Origin: Vespula vulgaris
Taxonomy: Eukaryota; Arthropoda; Insecta; Hymenoptera; Vespidae
Assembly: GCF_905475345.1 (NCBI RefSeq)
Contig: NC_066586.1
Coordinates: forward strand, 15,622,900-15,686,899
Direction of reading: 5' to 3'
Length of the DNA stretch: 64,000 nt
Shown: in pieces, positions 1-13,450 of the stretch
Numbering within the stretch: the stretch's first letter is position 1
How the letters are laid out: each line of letters opens with the position of its first letter
Made by a program: the position numbers and the translations under genes
The notes under the pieces: model-generated
Database searches by the model: none
The model's input: only the letters and a program-made list of their open reading frames with translations
What the model was told of the DNA's origin: nothing

Positions 1-720
1 AGATATATTGTATTTCATCATTTAAGCCAATTCCGATAAAATCGATATCTTTCGTCGGGTATATCTGTTCTTTAAATAAAAAACAATTAATCACGTATCT
101 CGTTATTTCAAAATAAATAAAAAAGAAAAAGAAAAAAAAAAGGAAGAAATTAAATACAAGGAAATTGTATTCTTGAACATTGATCAGAAACATCAAATAT
201 ACTGTAGATATTTCTCGTCGTCGTGAATTTAGGCCAATTTAGTTCCTTATTTCCGTCAGCCTCCTTATTTCTTTCATTATATGTCGATTTTTAAATAAAT
301 AACAATTAATCAATCACTCGTCGTTATTTCAGAATAAAAAAGCAAAGATAAGAAAATCAAAAGAATTTATCTTCCAACGTAAAAAGTATGTCGTATCTCT
401 TCGGCATAAATTCAGGCCAATTTCAATGCTACCAGTTTTCCATTCTCTTACATCTGTGATCTTTAAACGAACGATGATTCATCGGATAAAAGAAAAAGAA
501 AGAGAAAGAAAATCGTACGCTGCGAAGCCACATCATTTTTCAATATCAATCGAATAAGTAAATTCAAGAATGCGCCTTCATATTCTCTTTCATACGCTTG
601 ATCCTTCAAACAAATAACAAGATCCAATTTTATTAACAAAAAAAAAAAAAAAGAAAATAAGAAAAAAAAGAAAGAAAGAAAAAAGAAACAGAAAAGAAGA
701 ATTCAACAAATATCCCCAAC
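1..720. repeat. Degenerate long-unit tandem array, about four units, open at the left edge
   Basis: The blocks GGCCAATTT (about 231 and 413, with AAGCCAATTCC at 25) and TTTAAATAAATAACAATTAATC (about 71, 290, 461 and 604, progressively diverged) recur with spacings of about 219, 171 and 143. Each unit ends in an A/G-rich tract. The repeat probably continues to the left of the window. Confidence 0.6.
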
Positions 721-1070
721 ACTTTTATACGCACAAAGCCATTTCATTGTATATCCATACATAGTAAATATTTCAATTGGAAAGTTGTTAATGTTAACTA
801 TCGGCGAAGAAATCGGAGGACTTTTACGCTCGAAAGACTACGCGGAGTTAGAATAGAGAAACGATGGTGCAAGAGTATCACGGCGATATTCGAGTTGCAC
901 GAGAGAGCCTGAAAACGACGCGTTGTTCGCCTCGCGGATGAAAGTAAGCGTAACAATTATGCCCCGTAAGAAAATAAACGTGCAGCTCTGGGGAGATAGT
1001 GCAACGGTTTAGGTATATATACTATGGTACACGAGAGGAGATCTCTGGCTATATGTATATCGGTGAGAAC

Positions 1071-1081
1071 AGGAGAGAGAA

Positions 1082-1117
<36 letters not shown>

Positions 1118-1184
1118 GGAAGAAAGGATAAAAAGAGAGAAAGAGAAAGAGAAAGAGAAAGAGAAAGAGAGAGAGAGAGAGAAA
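1071..1184. repeat. GA/GAAA microsatellite
   Basis: Purine run made of (GA)n and (GAAA)n blocks; source of Arg/Glu- and Ser/Leu-rich spurious frames. Confidence 0.95.
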
Positions 1185-1431
1185 ACGGCCTCTTTTTCCG
1201 TATACGTACGCAAGCAACTGCCACTAACCGGCCAGTTTCGCGTTCTCAATAATGCCGTCTGGTGAATCTATATGAATTTCTCGTACTCCGTTACAATGAG
1301 AGACGCACTAATTACGATGCACCTTGGCGAATGCAAAAAGCTGTGGGTGCGTGTAAGGGAAAGAGGGAGAGAGAAAGAGGAAATATGAAGAGAGACGAGC
1401 GTTCAGGTGGTTGAAAAGGAGTACCATGGAT

Positions 1432-1536
1432 ATTCTCTCTTTCTCTCTTTCTCTTTTTCTTTCTTTCTCACTCTCACTCGTTCAATCTCTCTCTTTCTCT
1501 CTCTCTCTCTCTCTTTCTCTTTCTCTTTCTCTCTTC
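1432..1536. repeat. TC/TTTC microsatellite
   Basis: Pyrimidine run, the opposite strand polarity of the GA tract 300 bases upstream. Confidence 0.95.
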
Positions 1537-2369
1537 AGACCGATGGTTCTCTGAAAGCTTTTCAATTGCTCGTTCCTACGGACGTAAATATTCGCTTAAC
1601 TCTAACGGGAGAGGCTTCTTCTCAGAGAAAGAGGAGAAAGAAAAAAAAACGATAAACAGTGGCTGAGTGTCGAACTGGAAAAGTGATCGTTAACCCTTTC
1701 AACGGTGAATTAGAAAAAAAAATTAAAAAAGAAAGAAAAAAAAATTAACACAAATGTATGTGGGTGGTAGCTAAAAGTTATTTTCAAAAGTTTTTCAAAT
1801 TAAATAAAATGAAAAGTAGATTTACGTATAACAAGGAAACGATCGTAAACATAGTAAAGTATTCGAATAAAAAGATTGTACGTATTCGATTGATTCGATG
1901 AATTAAAACAAGTAATCCATTCAAAACTTTTGTAAGCATACAGTTAAGTTATAGTGTGTGTATGTGTGTGTTGATATTATTCAAAAGATTTACATAATTA
2001 AAATAAACATAGTGAGAAAATGAGGAAATACAATTAAAATACGGGTTGTAAAGTTTTCATCTTTCTTCGATCTTCAATTATATCCAATTCGATTAATAAT
2101 TCTAGATTGGTGGCTACCTACTAAAGTAATATTCAATTTTCTGATAATATTGGAATTCCAAAAGCTTGACGATGGACAGGAACGTGGAACGCGATGGGAC
2201 ATAGGACTAAATCGATAACTATAAGTATGGATGAAAAAATTCCATCGACGCCTCTTTACCACGAAGTACGTATATGGGATAAATACATGTATATGTATAT
2301 ATATATACGCGCACGCACACACGTACATATGAGTTCATACACACACATGAATATATACATACACATGCT

Positions 2370-2371
<2 letters not shown>

Positions 2372-2419
<48 letters not shown>
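2372..2419. repeat. (CA)n microsatellite
   Basis: About 24 CA copies, followed by GTAT/ACGT tetranucleotide repeats to about 2540. Confidence 0.97.
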
Positions 2420-2421
<2 letters not shown>

Positions 2422-2982
2422 AAATATATATATGTACGTACGTATATATGTACATATGTATGTATGTATTTAGGTATGTATGTACGTATGTACGTACGTA
2501 CGTATGTCTGTATTTAGGTATGTATGTATGTATGTATCTCTCTCTCTTTCTCTCTTTCTCTATCCGTGTGTGTGACTGAGCTGTTGTATCTACATATAAC
2601 GTAAGTTCTCCATTTAGCGAGTGCGAAAATATAGGATGACGCGTTATGCGTTCTCGCATCGGTGCGTTCGACGTCCATAGAAAAATATGAATATTTCATC
2701 AGAGTGGCCTGTAGGGTGGCAGAAAAAGCTGCTAGACGATCGAAACGTCGAACGTGTTGCACTTAAAGTTAAGAGCATCAATAAATCAATCCAAAAATCA
2801 ATGTTAAATATAATAAATTAATCTTCAACGACGGGTGCGTATTTGCAAAAATACGAAGTAAAAAAAAAGAAACATATTACTATTTAATATAACTTAATGG
2901 ACGATACTCGATGTATCATGAGATTTTTGTTTAGAAAAAAAAAAAGAGAAGAAAGAAAGAAAGAAAAAATATTAATTTCATT

Positions 2983-2984
<2 letters not shown>

Positions 2985-3022
<38 letters not shown>
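2985..3022. repeat. (AT)n microsatellite
   Basis: About 19 uninterrupted TA copies. Confidence 0.95.
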
Positions 3023-3024
<2 letters not shown>

Positions 3025-3772
3025 ATAAAAAAATATATAATAAGAATATATATAAGATAAAAAAAAAGATAATGTAATTCTTTGCTCAATTATTTCCCCT
3101 TTAATATTAAACATAACATAACTGGATAATATAATATTTCATTCCTGCACAATCTCGATTTCGATGCGCTTTAGAGGATTCATAAATAAAAAAAAGAAAA
3201 AAGAAAAAAAGATCTAAAAACAATTTCGTCCTATTAACATTCTAATCGTTTAAACGAGTCTAAATTTCAAACGAGAAGTACGCCTGTTGGTATAAGCATT
3301 TTAATTTTTTATTTTATTTATTTTTTTCTTCTTTCTTCTTTTTTTTTATTTTATACGAATATCCTGCAGTCATTATTCGTTTTCACTCATCGATCCGTTT
3401 CGAACAGGACTCGAGCTTTGTTTGAAAATTATGGAAATACCATGAAAACGTCATATACATCTGACCGAACAAGAGAGACAGAAAGAGAGAGAAAGAGAAT
3501 GAAAGGGAAAGAGAGAAAAGGGAGAGAGAAAGACAAAACTCGAAAAGCGTGTCGAACGGGGATCGACGCAACAAACACAACACTTTTTTTCAGCGGTCAG
3601 ATATCGAATCACTACCGGGAACGACGACGTCCACGCGAATTATCGTGCCAGGGGAGGAAAAATAAGCGGGCGATTGCCTGTTAAACGGTACACGAATGTC
3701 ACGAGCAAACGAGGATTTACGTCCTATCGGAGCGACAGATAATTTACGCGCTTCTACGTTCACCCTGCGTGG

Positions 3773-3774
3773 AA

Positions 3775-3829
<55 letters not shown>

Positions 3830-3833
3830 ATAG
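3773..3833. repeat. (AAAT)n microsatellite
   Basis: About 15 near-perfect AAAT copies. Confidence 0.97.
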
Positions 3834-4094
3834 GCGGAAAAATCCGGAACGCATCATGGATTTGAATCTAAACTTTCCAATGGAGAGACACTTAAATTGG
3901 TAGCTAAATTGGTTCGTTATTAAAGATCCATTTTTATTATAAGATTCATTGTAAAGTAAGTAAAAAAAAAAAAACATACACAGTGACAGACGCATGCACA
4001 CACGCACATACTTATATACGTACATACATACATACACGCTCACGCTCGTTCGTTCATCTGACGAAAGCGATCTCTTCCTTGATTCCTGTAAAAG

Positions 4095-4150
4095 ATAGAC
4101 AGACAGACAAGTAGACAGACAGACAGACGGACAGACACACAGACAGACAG
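4095..4150. repeat. (GACA)n microsatellite
   Basis: About 13 GACA copies with a few interruptions, followed by GA repeats. Confidence 0.95.
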
Positions 4151-4887
4151 AGAAAGAGAGAGAGAAAGGGATAAAAGACTCGATGCACTTTCCCGATGAA
4201 AGTTCGACCCCGTCGAAAACATCGAAGAGTAGGGATTTCTCGCGAGACACGCAAGTCCCTTTTCATCGTCTAAACTTTTCCAACGGTGTCTTTTTCTCAA
4301 CACTCACCTCTTCTCCAGTACCGATGCGATGACCTTTTCTTTTTTTGTTCGTCTTTTTTTCTTTCTCTTCTTTTTCTATTTCTTTTTTTTTTTTTACTTC
4401 CCCTCTGATCTGTCGCCACCTCTCGAAACCTCTTTTGGACGACGGCTACGAAGGAGAGAATCGATCGTCGAATCACTCGAAACCTCTCGTAGAAACTTTC
4501 CTCGATAAACTTTCCCGATGACGATTGGTAATATTACGAAGAGAGTTGTCAGAGAAAATATAATCAAATTGAACTATTAAAAAGAAACCCTCCAACTATA
4601 TATGAGATTGTTATAAAAACAAACTAAAAAAAAAGAAAAAATATGCATATGTATATATGTATATATATATAAATATAAAATAAATAATTAGATAAATAAA
4701 AAAGAACAAAAATGGAAAACTGGCACCGATTTCTCAAGAAACACTTTCGATTGAGTTTCGATCAATTACGTTATTTCGAACGTAACACGCGTACTTTATA
4801 TGTACGTATATGTAATCGACAGATTTTTAGAAAGATTTTTAGAAATATTCAAAGGAGAATATATCTACCTATATATATATTTTTATA

Positions 4888-4891
<4 letters not shown>

Positions 4892-4935
<44 letters not shown>
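4892..4935. repeat. (AT)n microsatellite
   Basis: About 22 uninterrupted AT copies directly before a CpG-rich patch. Confidence 0.95.
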
Positions 4936-4939
<4 letters not shown>

Positions 4940-4950
4940 GAGAACGTGAT

Positions 4951-5196
4951 AGCCGGCGAATAAACGACGACGAAGAAGAAACGAATCGAGACGACACGTT
5001 CGGTTTGGAGCGCGCGAAGCGACTGAGCCGCTTCCGAGTTTCGAAGCAGCTGCTCGTCGACCGACTTTGCCCGAACCAACGCCGCTCGTTTCTCGTATAC
5101 GCTCGCTAGTTTCGTTCTCGTCGTAAGGCTTCGTCGTCGTTGTCGTCGTCGTTGTCGTCGTCGACGTCGACGTCGTCTTCGACACCATTGTCATCT

Positions 5197-5230
<34 letters not shown>

Positions 5231-5235
5231 AATCT
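4951..5235. promoter_or_regulatory. CpG-rich patch with TCG trinucleotide repeats
   Basis: A sharp rise in CpG after the AT run, ending in TCG repeats with internal GACGTC palindromes (5130-5229). It could be a promoter or a 5' untranslated exon of a gene outside the window; no start exon was found. The minus-strand frame here (poly Thr then Lys/Ser-rich) is not convincing. Confidence 0.3.
5130..5229. repeat. (TCG)n microsatellite with GACGTC palindromes
   Basis: Two TCG tracts flank a stretch of overlapping GTCGAC/GACGTC sites. CpG is retained throughout. Confidence 0.9.
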
Positions 5236-6351
5236 GATTGCAAAATAATTTCTTCTCTCTCGCTCTCTCTCTTTCTTTTTCTTTTTTAATTCGATTTGCG
5301 TTAATTCAATGACGAAATCTGATGATCGTAAATGAAAATATATGAAACGTGTATCCTCTTACCAATCTGTATTCGAGTTTAGAATAAAACAATACTTTTG
5401 ACTAATTTAAAAAAAAAATAATAATAAAATAATAGTGATATGAATAATATTATTATTAATAATAATAATAATAATAATAATGGTAATAATAATAATAAAA
5501 TAAGATTATTACGTAATAATTCGTAATAATCTAAATAACTTATTCTCAAACTTTCTATAACAACGCCATGTAATTTCGATGTTGGATATAATTATTAAGT
5601 TCACATCGGAAGATTAATGTTTTCTAATTTTATATGTCGTATAATATAATTACACGCTACTGCGAGTTTCATCACATTTGAAACGTTTAAAGGAATTAGA
5701 TTGTATAGGATTAATCTTAGAAAAATGAAAAAACATCGTTCGATTCTAACGAGCACAATTATAGTCGATTAAATAAGTTTGATATTTCCTACGTGATCAA
5801 CTTGCGTAATCTTAAAAAATATTAATAACAATAATATAACTAATAATTATAGAAAAAAAACAACAACAAGAAGAAAACTGAAAAGAAAAAACTAAACAAC
5901 TAGTTTCAATTAGGTCGGCCCAACGTTCTCTCGAAGACGTTGCGTCGGTTTAGAATTCTTCGCATCAGCGAAGAATCTTATCGTTAAATCCAAGCCACAC
6001 TAAGTTCGATCCAATTAAGATCAAAAAGACTAATTGCACAGCTAGGGGAAGAAGGTATTTCCCAGAAAGCCAAGAGTCTTAATAATAATCTTTCAAAGAG
6101 AAAAAAAAAACAGACAAACGAAGAGAGAAAGAAAGAGAGAGATATAAAGATATGGAAGGAGAGAGCAATAGGCTTTATAGCTTAATATTTATGACGCCTA
6201 CGTTACAAGATAATAATCAACAAGAGGTATCCACGTTTTTTTGGGGTCACGACGAAAGGAGGACTACGTTGGAATCCATCGAATCCTATCGGAATGTAGT
6301 AAAGGCCGATGAATGAAGGTCGAAGACGACAAAGCCGTACGACCGGTTGTC

Positions 6352-6362
6352 CTTTCTCTCTA

Positions 6363-6412
<50 letters not shown>

Positions 6413-6458
6413 TCCCTCTCTCTCTCTCTCTCCCTCTCTCTCTCTCTCTCTTTCTCTT
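6352..6458. repeat. (TC)n microsatellite
   Basis: Long TC run with a few TCCC interruptions. Confidence 0.97.
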
Positions 6459-6911
6459 TACTAGACATTTACTCTATCGGTATTTTATCTATTTTATTTT
6501 ATAAATATCATCCGTCTTATTTCCTATGTATCTACTCATATATTTCTTAATTTTTAGATAATTGCTGATAAATATTAATACTTCGATCGGTCATTAAAAC
6601 TTAAGTATAAAGTATTACGAAAAATGTAATTATATTAGATTTCGATACTCAATTCTTTATATTTTCATGTCTTCTTTAAGTTGATATATGTATATACTTT
6701 TCAGATCACTCCATCTTCTCGAAAGTTAATATTTGCAGATTATTATTTATATTCGATATAGTATTTCTTTCTTAAAATGAAACGCAAATTGAGTTATAAG
6801 AAGCTTAAAGATACTTTTTATGTATAGCGTTCGTGACTATCTTATTATAATCTAACCATGAAACGAAGTAATATTCGATAAATATAATTAATATGATAAA
6901 TAAAATTATTA

Positions 6912-6912
<1 letters not shown>

Positions 6913-6952
<40 letters not shown>
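6913..6952. repeat. (CA)n microsatellite
   Basis: About 19 uninterrupted CA copies. Confidence 0.97.
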
Positions 6953-6953
<1 letters not shown>

Positions 6954-8229
6954 TACATTTATACATGTATAGGCTGCTGTATGTATATATGTATATATAA
7001 TATGTTATATGTACATATATATATATCTATATACATCTATATATATATATTAATATTAATGTACATACCTTCTATAAACGCAGGGCAATTTAAATACGCA
7101 AATCCAGGATAGGTATTATTAGAATCAACTTTCTAACCGTGAGAAAATCCTCGGAACGTGCCGCTTTTCGTCCTTCTTCCTCCGAGGACAATCTTGCACT
7201 GTAACAAAACGTTAAAGCAAAGGTAAATAACAAGAGGCGTAACACTTCGTAAACATTGGTTGTAAGTTCGGAATACTGTGGTCTCTCTTTCTCTGTTTCT
7301 CTCTCTCTGTTACTATATCTCTCTTTGTTGACATCGTACACCATTTGTGTATTTGAACTTGATGAGACACGAGAGAAAGAGACACGTTCGTTAAATCATC
7401 GAGTACTTTCTTGTATACATATTGTATTAAATAGATACATATCGTTTTTCTTTTTCTTCTATCAAAGGTTATAAGGAACGAAAGAATTCTCAGAATTCTT
7501 TTCAAGAACTTTTTCTCCTTTAACACACATTCAAAAACATAATACTAAATATATATATATATATATATTTTCTTACTATTAGACAATTAATTAACGAAGA
7601 AAAAAAGAGTAAGAAAGGAAACGTTACAAATTGCACGTTCACAAGATAACAAACAAAGTAGATTCTGTAGTTAAAGTCGTACGAGAAATGTCTGATTAAT
7701 ATCACAAGAATTTTATATACGTACGTATGTAATAAATTCCCTGACTTTCTCGTCATTGTTATTCTTTCGCTCATTCAATTTACTCATCGATATCTCGCGT
7801 TCTTACGATGCAATTTTTTCTATATATATATATATTTATACACATACACATACACACACCAATTGTGATCTATCGGCCATGTTCTCACGACGATTATACT
7901 TTTGAAGAACGCAATCGATTAATCGATCGATTATTGTACTCAATTAACGTTTCGCAGGCTTGTTCGTAAATGCTTCCTTTCTTTGAACAGTCACGAACGA
8001 AATGTCTATTTTTCCTCTTTTTTTTTTTTTCTTTTTCTTTATACGACGAATCTCTCTTGTAATTAACCTCCCTTGAGTTTCTTTTTCAGGACACACGGAA
8101 AGTAACTTTGATGCAGTAGAAAAGTTGAAAAGCGAACAACGCCAAGGACGACACGCGAACAGTTTACAACTTAGCTGTGAATGAACAGTGAGAGAGAAAA
8201 AGAGAGAGAGAATGAGAGAAGTTTGGTAA

Positions 8230-8237
8230 TTCTCTCT

Positions 8238-8305
<68 letters not shown>
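8230..8305. repeat. Compound (TC)n-(TA)n microsatellite
   Basis: A TC run passes directly into a TA run of about 18 copies. Confidence 0.95.
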
Positions 8306-8309
<4 letters not shown>

Positions 8310-10625
8310 TTGACCGTCCTAAAAGGGCCAATGCTTCAAAGGACTCATTCTCCGAAGTAAACAAAACGACGGGCTAATGAACGGACCAACGAAAATCTCC
8401 TATTTGCATGAACGCGTATCAACGAAAAGCATGCTAAACCTTACGATAAAGAGGTTTGACATTCTGTTCGTTCGATCGTTATACATGCTCTTTAACCTGT
8501 CAAATATATTTTTGACGAGTATACGAGTATGAACAAGACAGCAATTTTTATATTTGAGTGCAGATTTTTTTTTCCCAGTGAATTTTTGTTTTGTCTTCTT
8601 TTTTTCGTTGTTGTCTCCAAATATATTCAAAAATGTCTTGAAATTTACGGATATTGTTTTCCCTTTTTAATTTTCAAAAAATTTTAATCAAAATGGCATA
8701 AGTTAATTTCGTTTTTTTTTTCGCATGACCAATAGAACGCAAAAAAACCTGTCGTAACACAAAAAAATTCTTCCATCTCTTCGGAACGAGTAGCTGTATC
8801 AATCAAATAGAGTTAACAGGTTAAGTTTTGTCAATAATATCAATAAATTCGAACAATAAAATTATTGATTTTTTAAAAAACCAAACGCTATTTCTTTATA
8901 AGTTAATACGATTTTACAGTCGCCGCATAGATAGACTTCGAATTTGACGAGTATATTCGTCAACTTTTCATTCTTGTTACACGACAGATACATATTTTTA
9001 AAATGTACCCTACACGGTTAACAGAGTAAATCACGATTTACGTCCTCGTTTATCCGAACATATCACGGAACATTGCTTTATTATTTTGAAGAGCAATTAG
9101 AGTGATTTAAAAATAATCTTTGAAAAATTAAAACGAAATAGTTATTAAATTAATTATCAGAAAAGTCGAGTAAATTAATTAGGAAATGTATTTCAATAAT
9201 AATAGAAAATTCAATCAAATTATAATCATATCGATAATAATAGAAAAATAATTCAAACAATGAGTAGAAATTAATATAAATCATTTCGATGATAGATAAT
9301 TACGTTAAAAAAAAAACAAATAAAAAAGAGAAATTAAAAATTATGAAATTAATCGAGCAACTCAATTCCGCAATTATAAAACGAATAAATACACTGAAAA
9401 GAATCTATCCGTATAAAGTACATAATTGAAATTAATATCAAATCATTATCCAAACGAAATATACAAGAATTCTTTTTTTAGATTTATCAAACTTTAAAAA
9501 AAAATTTTTGGTTTATCGTCAATCACGATCGAGAGAAAAGCAACGACTTCCTTTTGCTACCTATACGATATTAAAAGTTATAGTTATAATATGTACACAG
9601 TGATACTAAGCGGAAAAATACTAGAAAATGAAAGTTAGAGTTTCGTGTTGAATGGAGAACCATTCGATGTTGTAGACAGGATACTACTACCGAGAAAGCC
9701 GAAGCAACCCTATAAACACAAATTAATGAAACTTTTAAGCTGAGATTGGTACCGGCATTACCTAGCTTGAACTATTTACTAATTCTCTATGAGAGTTTCC
9801 TTCTAGATCGTATCGTCCATAATTATGAAAATATCCTAGTTACCCCTATCATGTGCTTTCGTCCACTACAATTTTTTTTTTGTATTTTCTTTTTTTTTAA
9901 TTTTTTATTTATTTTTTTTCTAATAAATAAATATATCGTGCTATCCAATATGTGAGAATATTGTATTAAAGGAAAAAAATATATATATATACTTCACAAT
10001 CACTATTTTCTCGTCGATAATAAAAATTGACTTAAAAAGTTAACAAGGCAATCGATCATTTTCGATAGAGAGTTTAATAATAATCTTTCATACATCAATC
10101 TAATTAAACAAATGATTGCATAGAAATATTAATTTTTTAATATGATCGATCATCTATTCTTTATATAAAAAATTGCTCGATAGACAATATTATTCGTAGA
10201 AGTGTTCTAGAGTTATACATCATGAAAAATTTCAATTATAACCATGATTATCTTTGTAAATCATTAGAAAAATTGAGTTTCGAAGATTAACACGAAGGGT
10301 AACAATAAACGTAGCATCAATTCCCAGATAAATAATTATCAACCGAGTTTACTCGAAAGAAAAAACGAATACAACAAAAAAATCAATCCCCGATTTATAG
10401 TGATAGAAATAAAAATAATTTAAACGATTGACACGTTGCAAATTAAAACAAAACTCGGGGAATTTAACGAGTCTCGAAATGAAATTAATACGTATCCAAA
10501 TATTTTCATTTAACGTGATCTCTCTCTTATCAAATTCATGAATGAATCCGTGAAAATATCTCTCTTTCTCTCTTACTCTCGCAGACGCTGGCGCGCGCAC
10601 ATATATGTATATTTTTAAAAACACG

Positions 10626-10626
<1 letters not shown>

Positions 10627-10658
<32 letters not shown>
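10627..10658. repeat. (AT)n microsatellite
   Basis: About 16 uninterrupted AT copies, flanked by scattered TATG and ACAT units. Confidence 0.95.
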
Positions 10659-10659
<1 letters not shown>

Positions 10660-10850
10660 CATGTAACGTAAATGCATATGTACAAACACATAACGTACAT
10701 TCAAAAAAAAATAACATATATTCATATATGCATCTATTCAACATGTAATATATATAAATAACGTACATACAACATACATATGTGATCCTACATATCCTAC
10801 ATACCTATAGATAATTACATAGGTTCGTTAGAAACATTTTAACGGCGTGG

Positions 10851-11350
10851 GGGCACGCAAATGCAACCGTTTGCACGTACACGAGAAACGCGTTCGCGTC
10901 TGATCGTTTCGAACAGGTTCTCTCTCGGTCGGCCAACATATCGAGATCATAACGCGTCGCCTCGAATTACCGACACGTACGGTCCTTCGATGCGTTCCTG
11001 CAGCCTGTTACAGAACGTTGAGAGAGAAAGAGAGAGACAGACAGAAAAGGAGAGAGAGAGAGAGAGACAGAGAGAGGAAGAGAGATTGTCTAGGATCTCG
11101 TTTTAGGCTGTTCTCTGGTCGCGAATCGCGCGCGTCAGGTTGGTCGCGTATTACGTAAAATCTCGCACGTACGCGCGAGTAAACACGAGAAACGTGTACA
11201 CTAGCAAGTATGTGTGTGTGTGTGTGTCTATCTGTCTGTTTGTCTGTCTAACTCTGTATGTGTATGTATACGCGCGCGCAAAGAGGATGCACTTTTCGAA
11301 TGCCGAAGAGTACTTGACGAACACGAGTCGCATTTCAAACGAGAATCATC
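10851..11350. promoter_or_regulatory. CpG-richer patch, possible promoter or untranslated exon
   Basis: CpG-dense sequence with a GA microsatellite (11020-11087) in its middle and GT repeats near 11212-11228. Open frames on both strands are short and show no family resemblance. Confidence 0.25.
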
Positions 11351-11759
11351 CTTCGTTATTCTTCTTTACCGAAGGGAATCGCGAACGATTTTTTTTTTAT
11401 TCCCATTTCCACGATTTTTTTTTTCTTGTTTTTTTTTCTTCTTTTCTGTGTATTTTCTTCATTCTTTTTCTCTCCGTTATAATCAAACGTAAACGTTCTA
11501 TAATTGTTTTTATATATCCTTTATTAGTACAGATGTACTCGGGATGAGATTTTTTTAATTGATAAATCTTGAAATATTTATTAAAATACTGATTATTGAA
11601 ACAAGCATTGTTTGGTCGTTTCAATTGCTTCGATGGACGTTTTCGAGATTATTTCAAAATCGGTTTTATTTCTTCAAATGAGAATCTATAACTTTTGAAA
11701 AGGGATTTTATTCTAAGTAAGGAACGAAGAAAAAAAAAGAAAAAGCGAAGGAACAATCT

Positions 11760-13450
11760 TGGTCTAAAACATTTCGTCGCCAGACGCCAGTTACCAGTCT
11801 CCACAAGTACGTTCATCATCATTAGTTTTACCAGACCGTCATCATCATTAGTTCTTTAGTACCGTTAACGCCCCTTCCAGAGCTAGTTCAGTCGAAGTAA
11901 ACAATCACTTCTACTCGAGATGGATCGGTGTGGGTGACACCTCAATGTGAAAACTCAAAGTCATACTCTAACGGAGTAAATCCAGTCCAATCCGAACCAA
12001 CCCCGTATACCATAGCTCGCGTGGATCAGATGTTGACAGTTTTTACCGAATTGATCGTCCAATGCTTCGGTTACAACCATTTTATTTATAACATTTGGTT
12101 TGGTCCAATATCAATAGTATTCAATTATCATAATCACCATTATCATAAATCATATAAAGACCGAGACCATCGCGTTACATTAGTCTAGACATAGATCCAA
12201 AAGTTACCACGAAAGCAATACTACAACAATAGTTTATCTCCTTTCCAAAAGTATACCAATTCCAAGCCTGTACCTAAAATTGAACTTCAATCTCGAGTCT
12301 TCGTTTCGAAGAAGTAACTATATATTTCCTATGCAAACCTCCATCCTCATTCGACCCATTGAATGACCTCGTCATTTCGTTGGCTCACTTTACCACCGAA
12401 CGTCGAATTGGGTCTCAGCGACGCCATAATCCCAACGCAATCTAAACACTATCAGATAACTGCTAGGAGAAGGTCAGAGGAATCAAAGGGAAGTTTCAGT
12501 TCTCATCGAACCATTCCAAAGAGAAAGGATTGTTTTCTTCCTCTTTGATATATGACGATGATAATAGTGATAACAGAGTTTAAATAAAATAAAATTGAAT
12601 TTAACTGTTTTAATTCACATTTAACATTTTCAATAATTGGATCCAGAGTTACGTAATTTCCTAAAGCTGAAGTTTTGAAATCGAAGCTTGATATCGAATT
12701 GACAGGAATAGTAACGTCATGACTGCAGGGGCCCAAAAGTCGAGTCACGATCGCGTTGGATCGAGTTGGGTCGGGTTTTACATCGGGCTCCAAAACCCCC
12801 ACGGCCTTGCAATGACTGGCGTGTTCGCGACACAACGGTCTACCGCGATAACCGCGAGATATATGGATACCGCAGGATGGGGACTCGTACCTCGGTTATA
12901 CAGAAGCGTGCAGGTTGTGAGCTGTGTTAGATTCCAGTCGCCTCCATTGCATTCCGCCCCTGGGGACGCTGTAATCAACCATATGATTGTTTCTCCAGTG
13001 GGGTAACGGGACTGAACCTGGTATGCCAGGTCCTTGTCTGATTCTCAGGACTTGGATGGAACATGGTTAGTTAATGATGGTTAACGTAAGGACCGTGGGA
13101 CCAACAACGAAGAAATGACCACCTCTGATAGTCATTCAGGGACACTCTACAACTAGCTTACAAACTGCGACATTCGCAAACAAACAGCAACGTTCTGTTG
13201 TAACTTACGAAAATTGGCAACTGATGGCGACAAGTAACGATATTCGTCGACATTCGTCGATAAACGGTAACAATCGGTGATAATGGGCAATTGGATTTCC
13301 TCCTTTATGTCTATAAGATTCTATTCGAACCTATCCAATCTTGTATATCGAATGTCGAAATGAATATTCTGAATATTTATTAAAATAATATTGTTCTAAA
13401 GAAGAATACTTGTTCTCTGTTATATCTCTACTTGGCCTAGGTTCTTTAAC
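11760..13450. other. High-complexity island, possible decayed mobile element
   Basis: About 1.7 kb without microsatellites and with more even base composition than its flanks. Several medium frames occur on both strands (plus 11928-12188 and 12719-13006; minus 12503-12835 and 12778-12978), but none matches a family I know. The right part has a TATA-like TCTATAAGA (about 13310), a TATTAAAATAA stretch and repeated GACATTCGTC units, which would suit an LTR remnant. No terminal repeat was found. Confidence 0.35.

Larger units (their letters stand above)
721..4950. other. AT-rich, microsatellite-filled region without genes
   Basis: Contains GA (1071-1184), TC (1432-1536), CA (2372-2419), ACGT/GTAT tetranucleotides (2436-2540), AT (2985-3022), AAAT (3773-3833), GACA (4095-4150) and AT (4892-4935) repeats. 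All longer open frames fall in these repeats. A short CpG-richer patch at 830-1270 shows no splice-supported exon. Confidence 0.7.
5236..10850. other. AT-rich region without genes
   Basis: Holds AAT repeats (5443-5499), a long TC tract (6352-6458), CA (6913-6952), joined TC and TA runs (8230-8305) and an AT run (10627-10658). No coding sequence or RNA gene was recognised on either strand. Confidence 0.7.

Noticed and set aside
957..1265. Open frames of 66-88 codons on both strands
   Set aside because: They are translations of GA/TC repeats (Arg-Glu or Ser-Leu runs) with no exon structure; the same holds for similar frames at 1407-1655, 4040-4303, 6313-6550, 14374-14643, 15682-15945, 16069-16347, 22085-22350 and 61935-62141.
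12719..13006. Possible ribosomal RNA fragment, because of its even, GC-richer composition
   Set aside because: None of the conserved 18S or 28S segments I know could be found on either strand.
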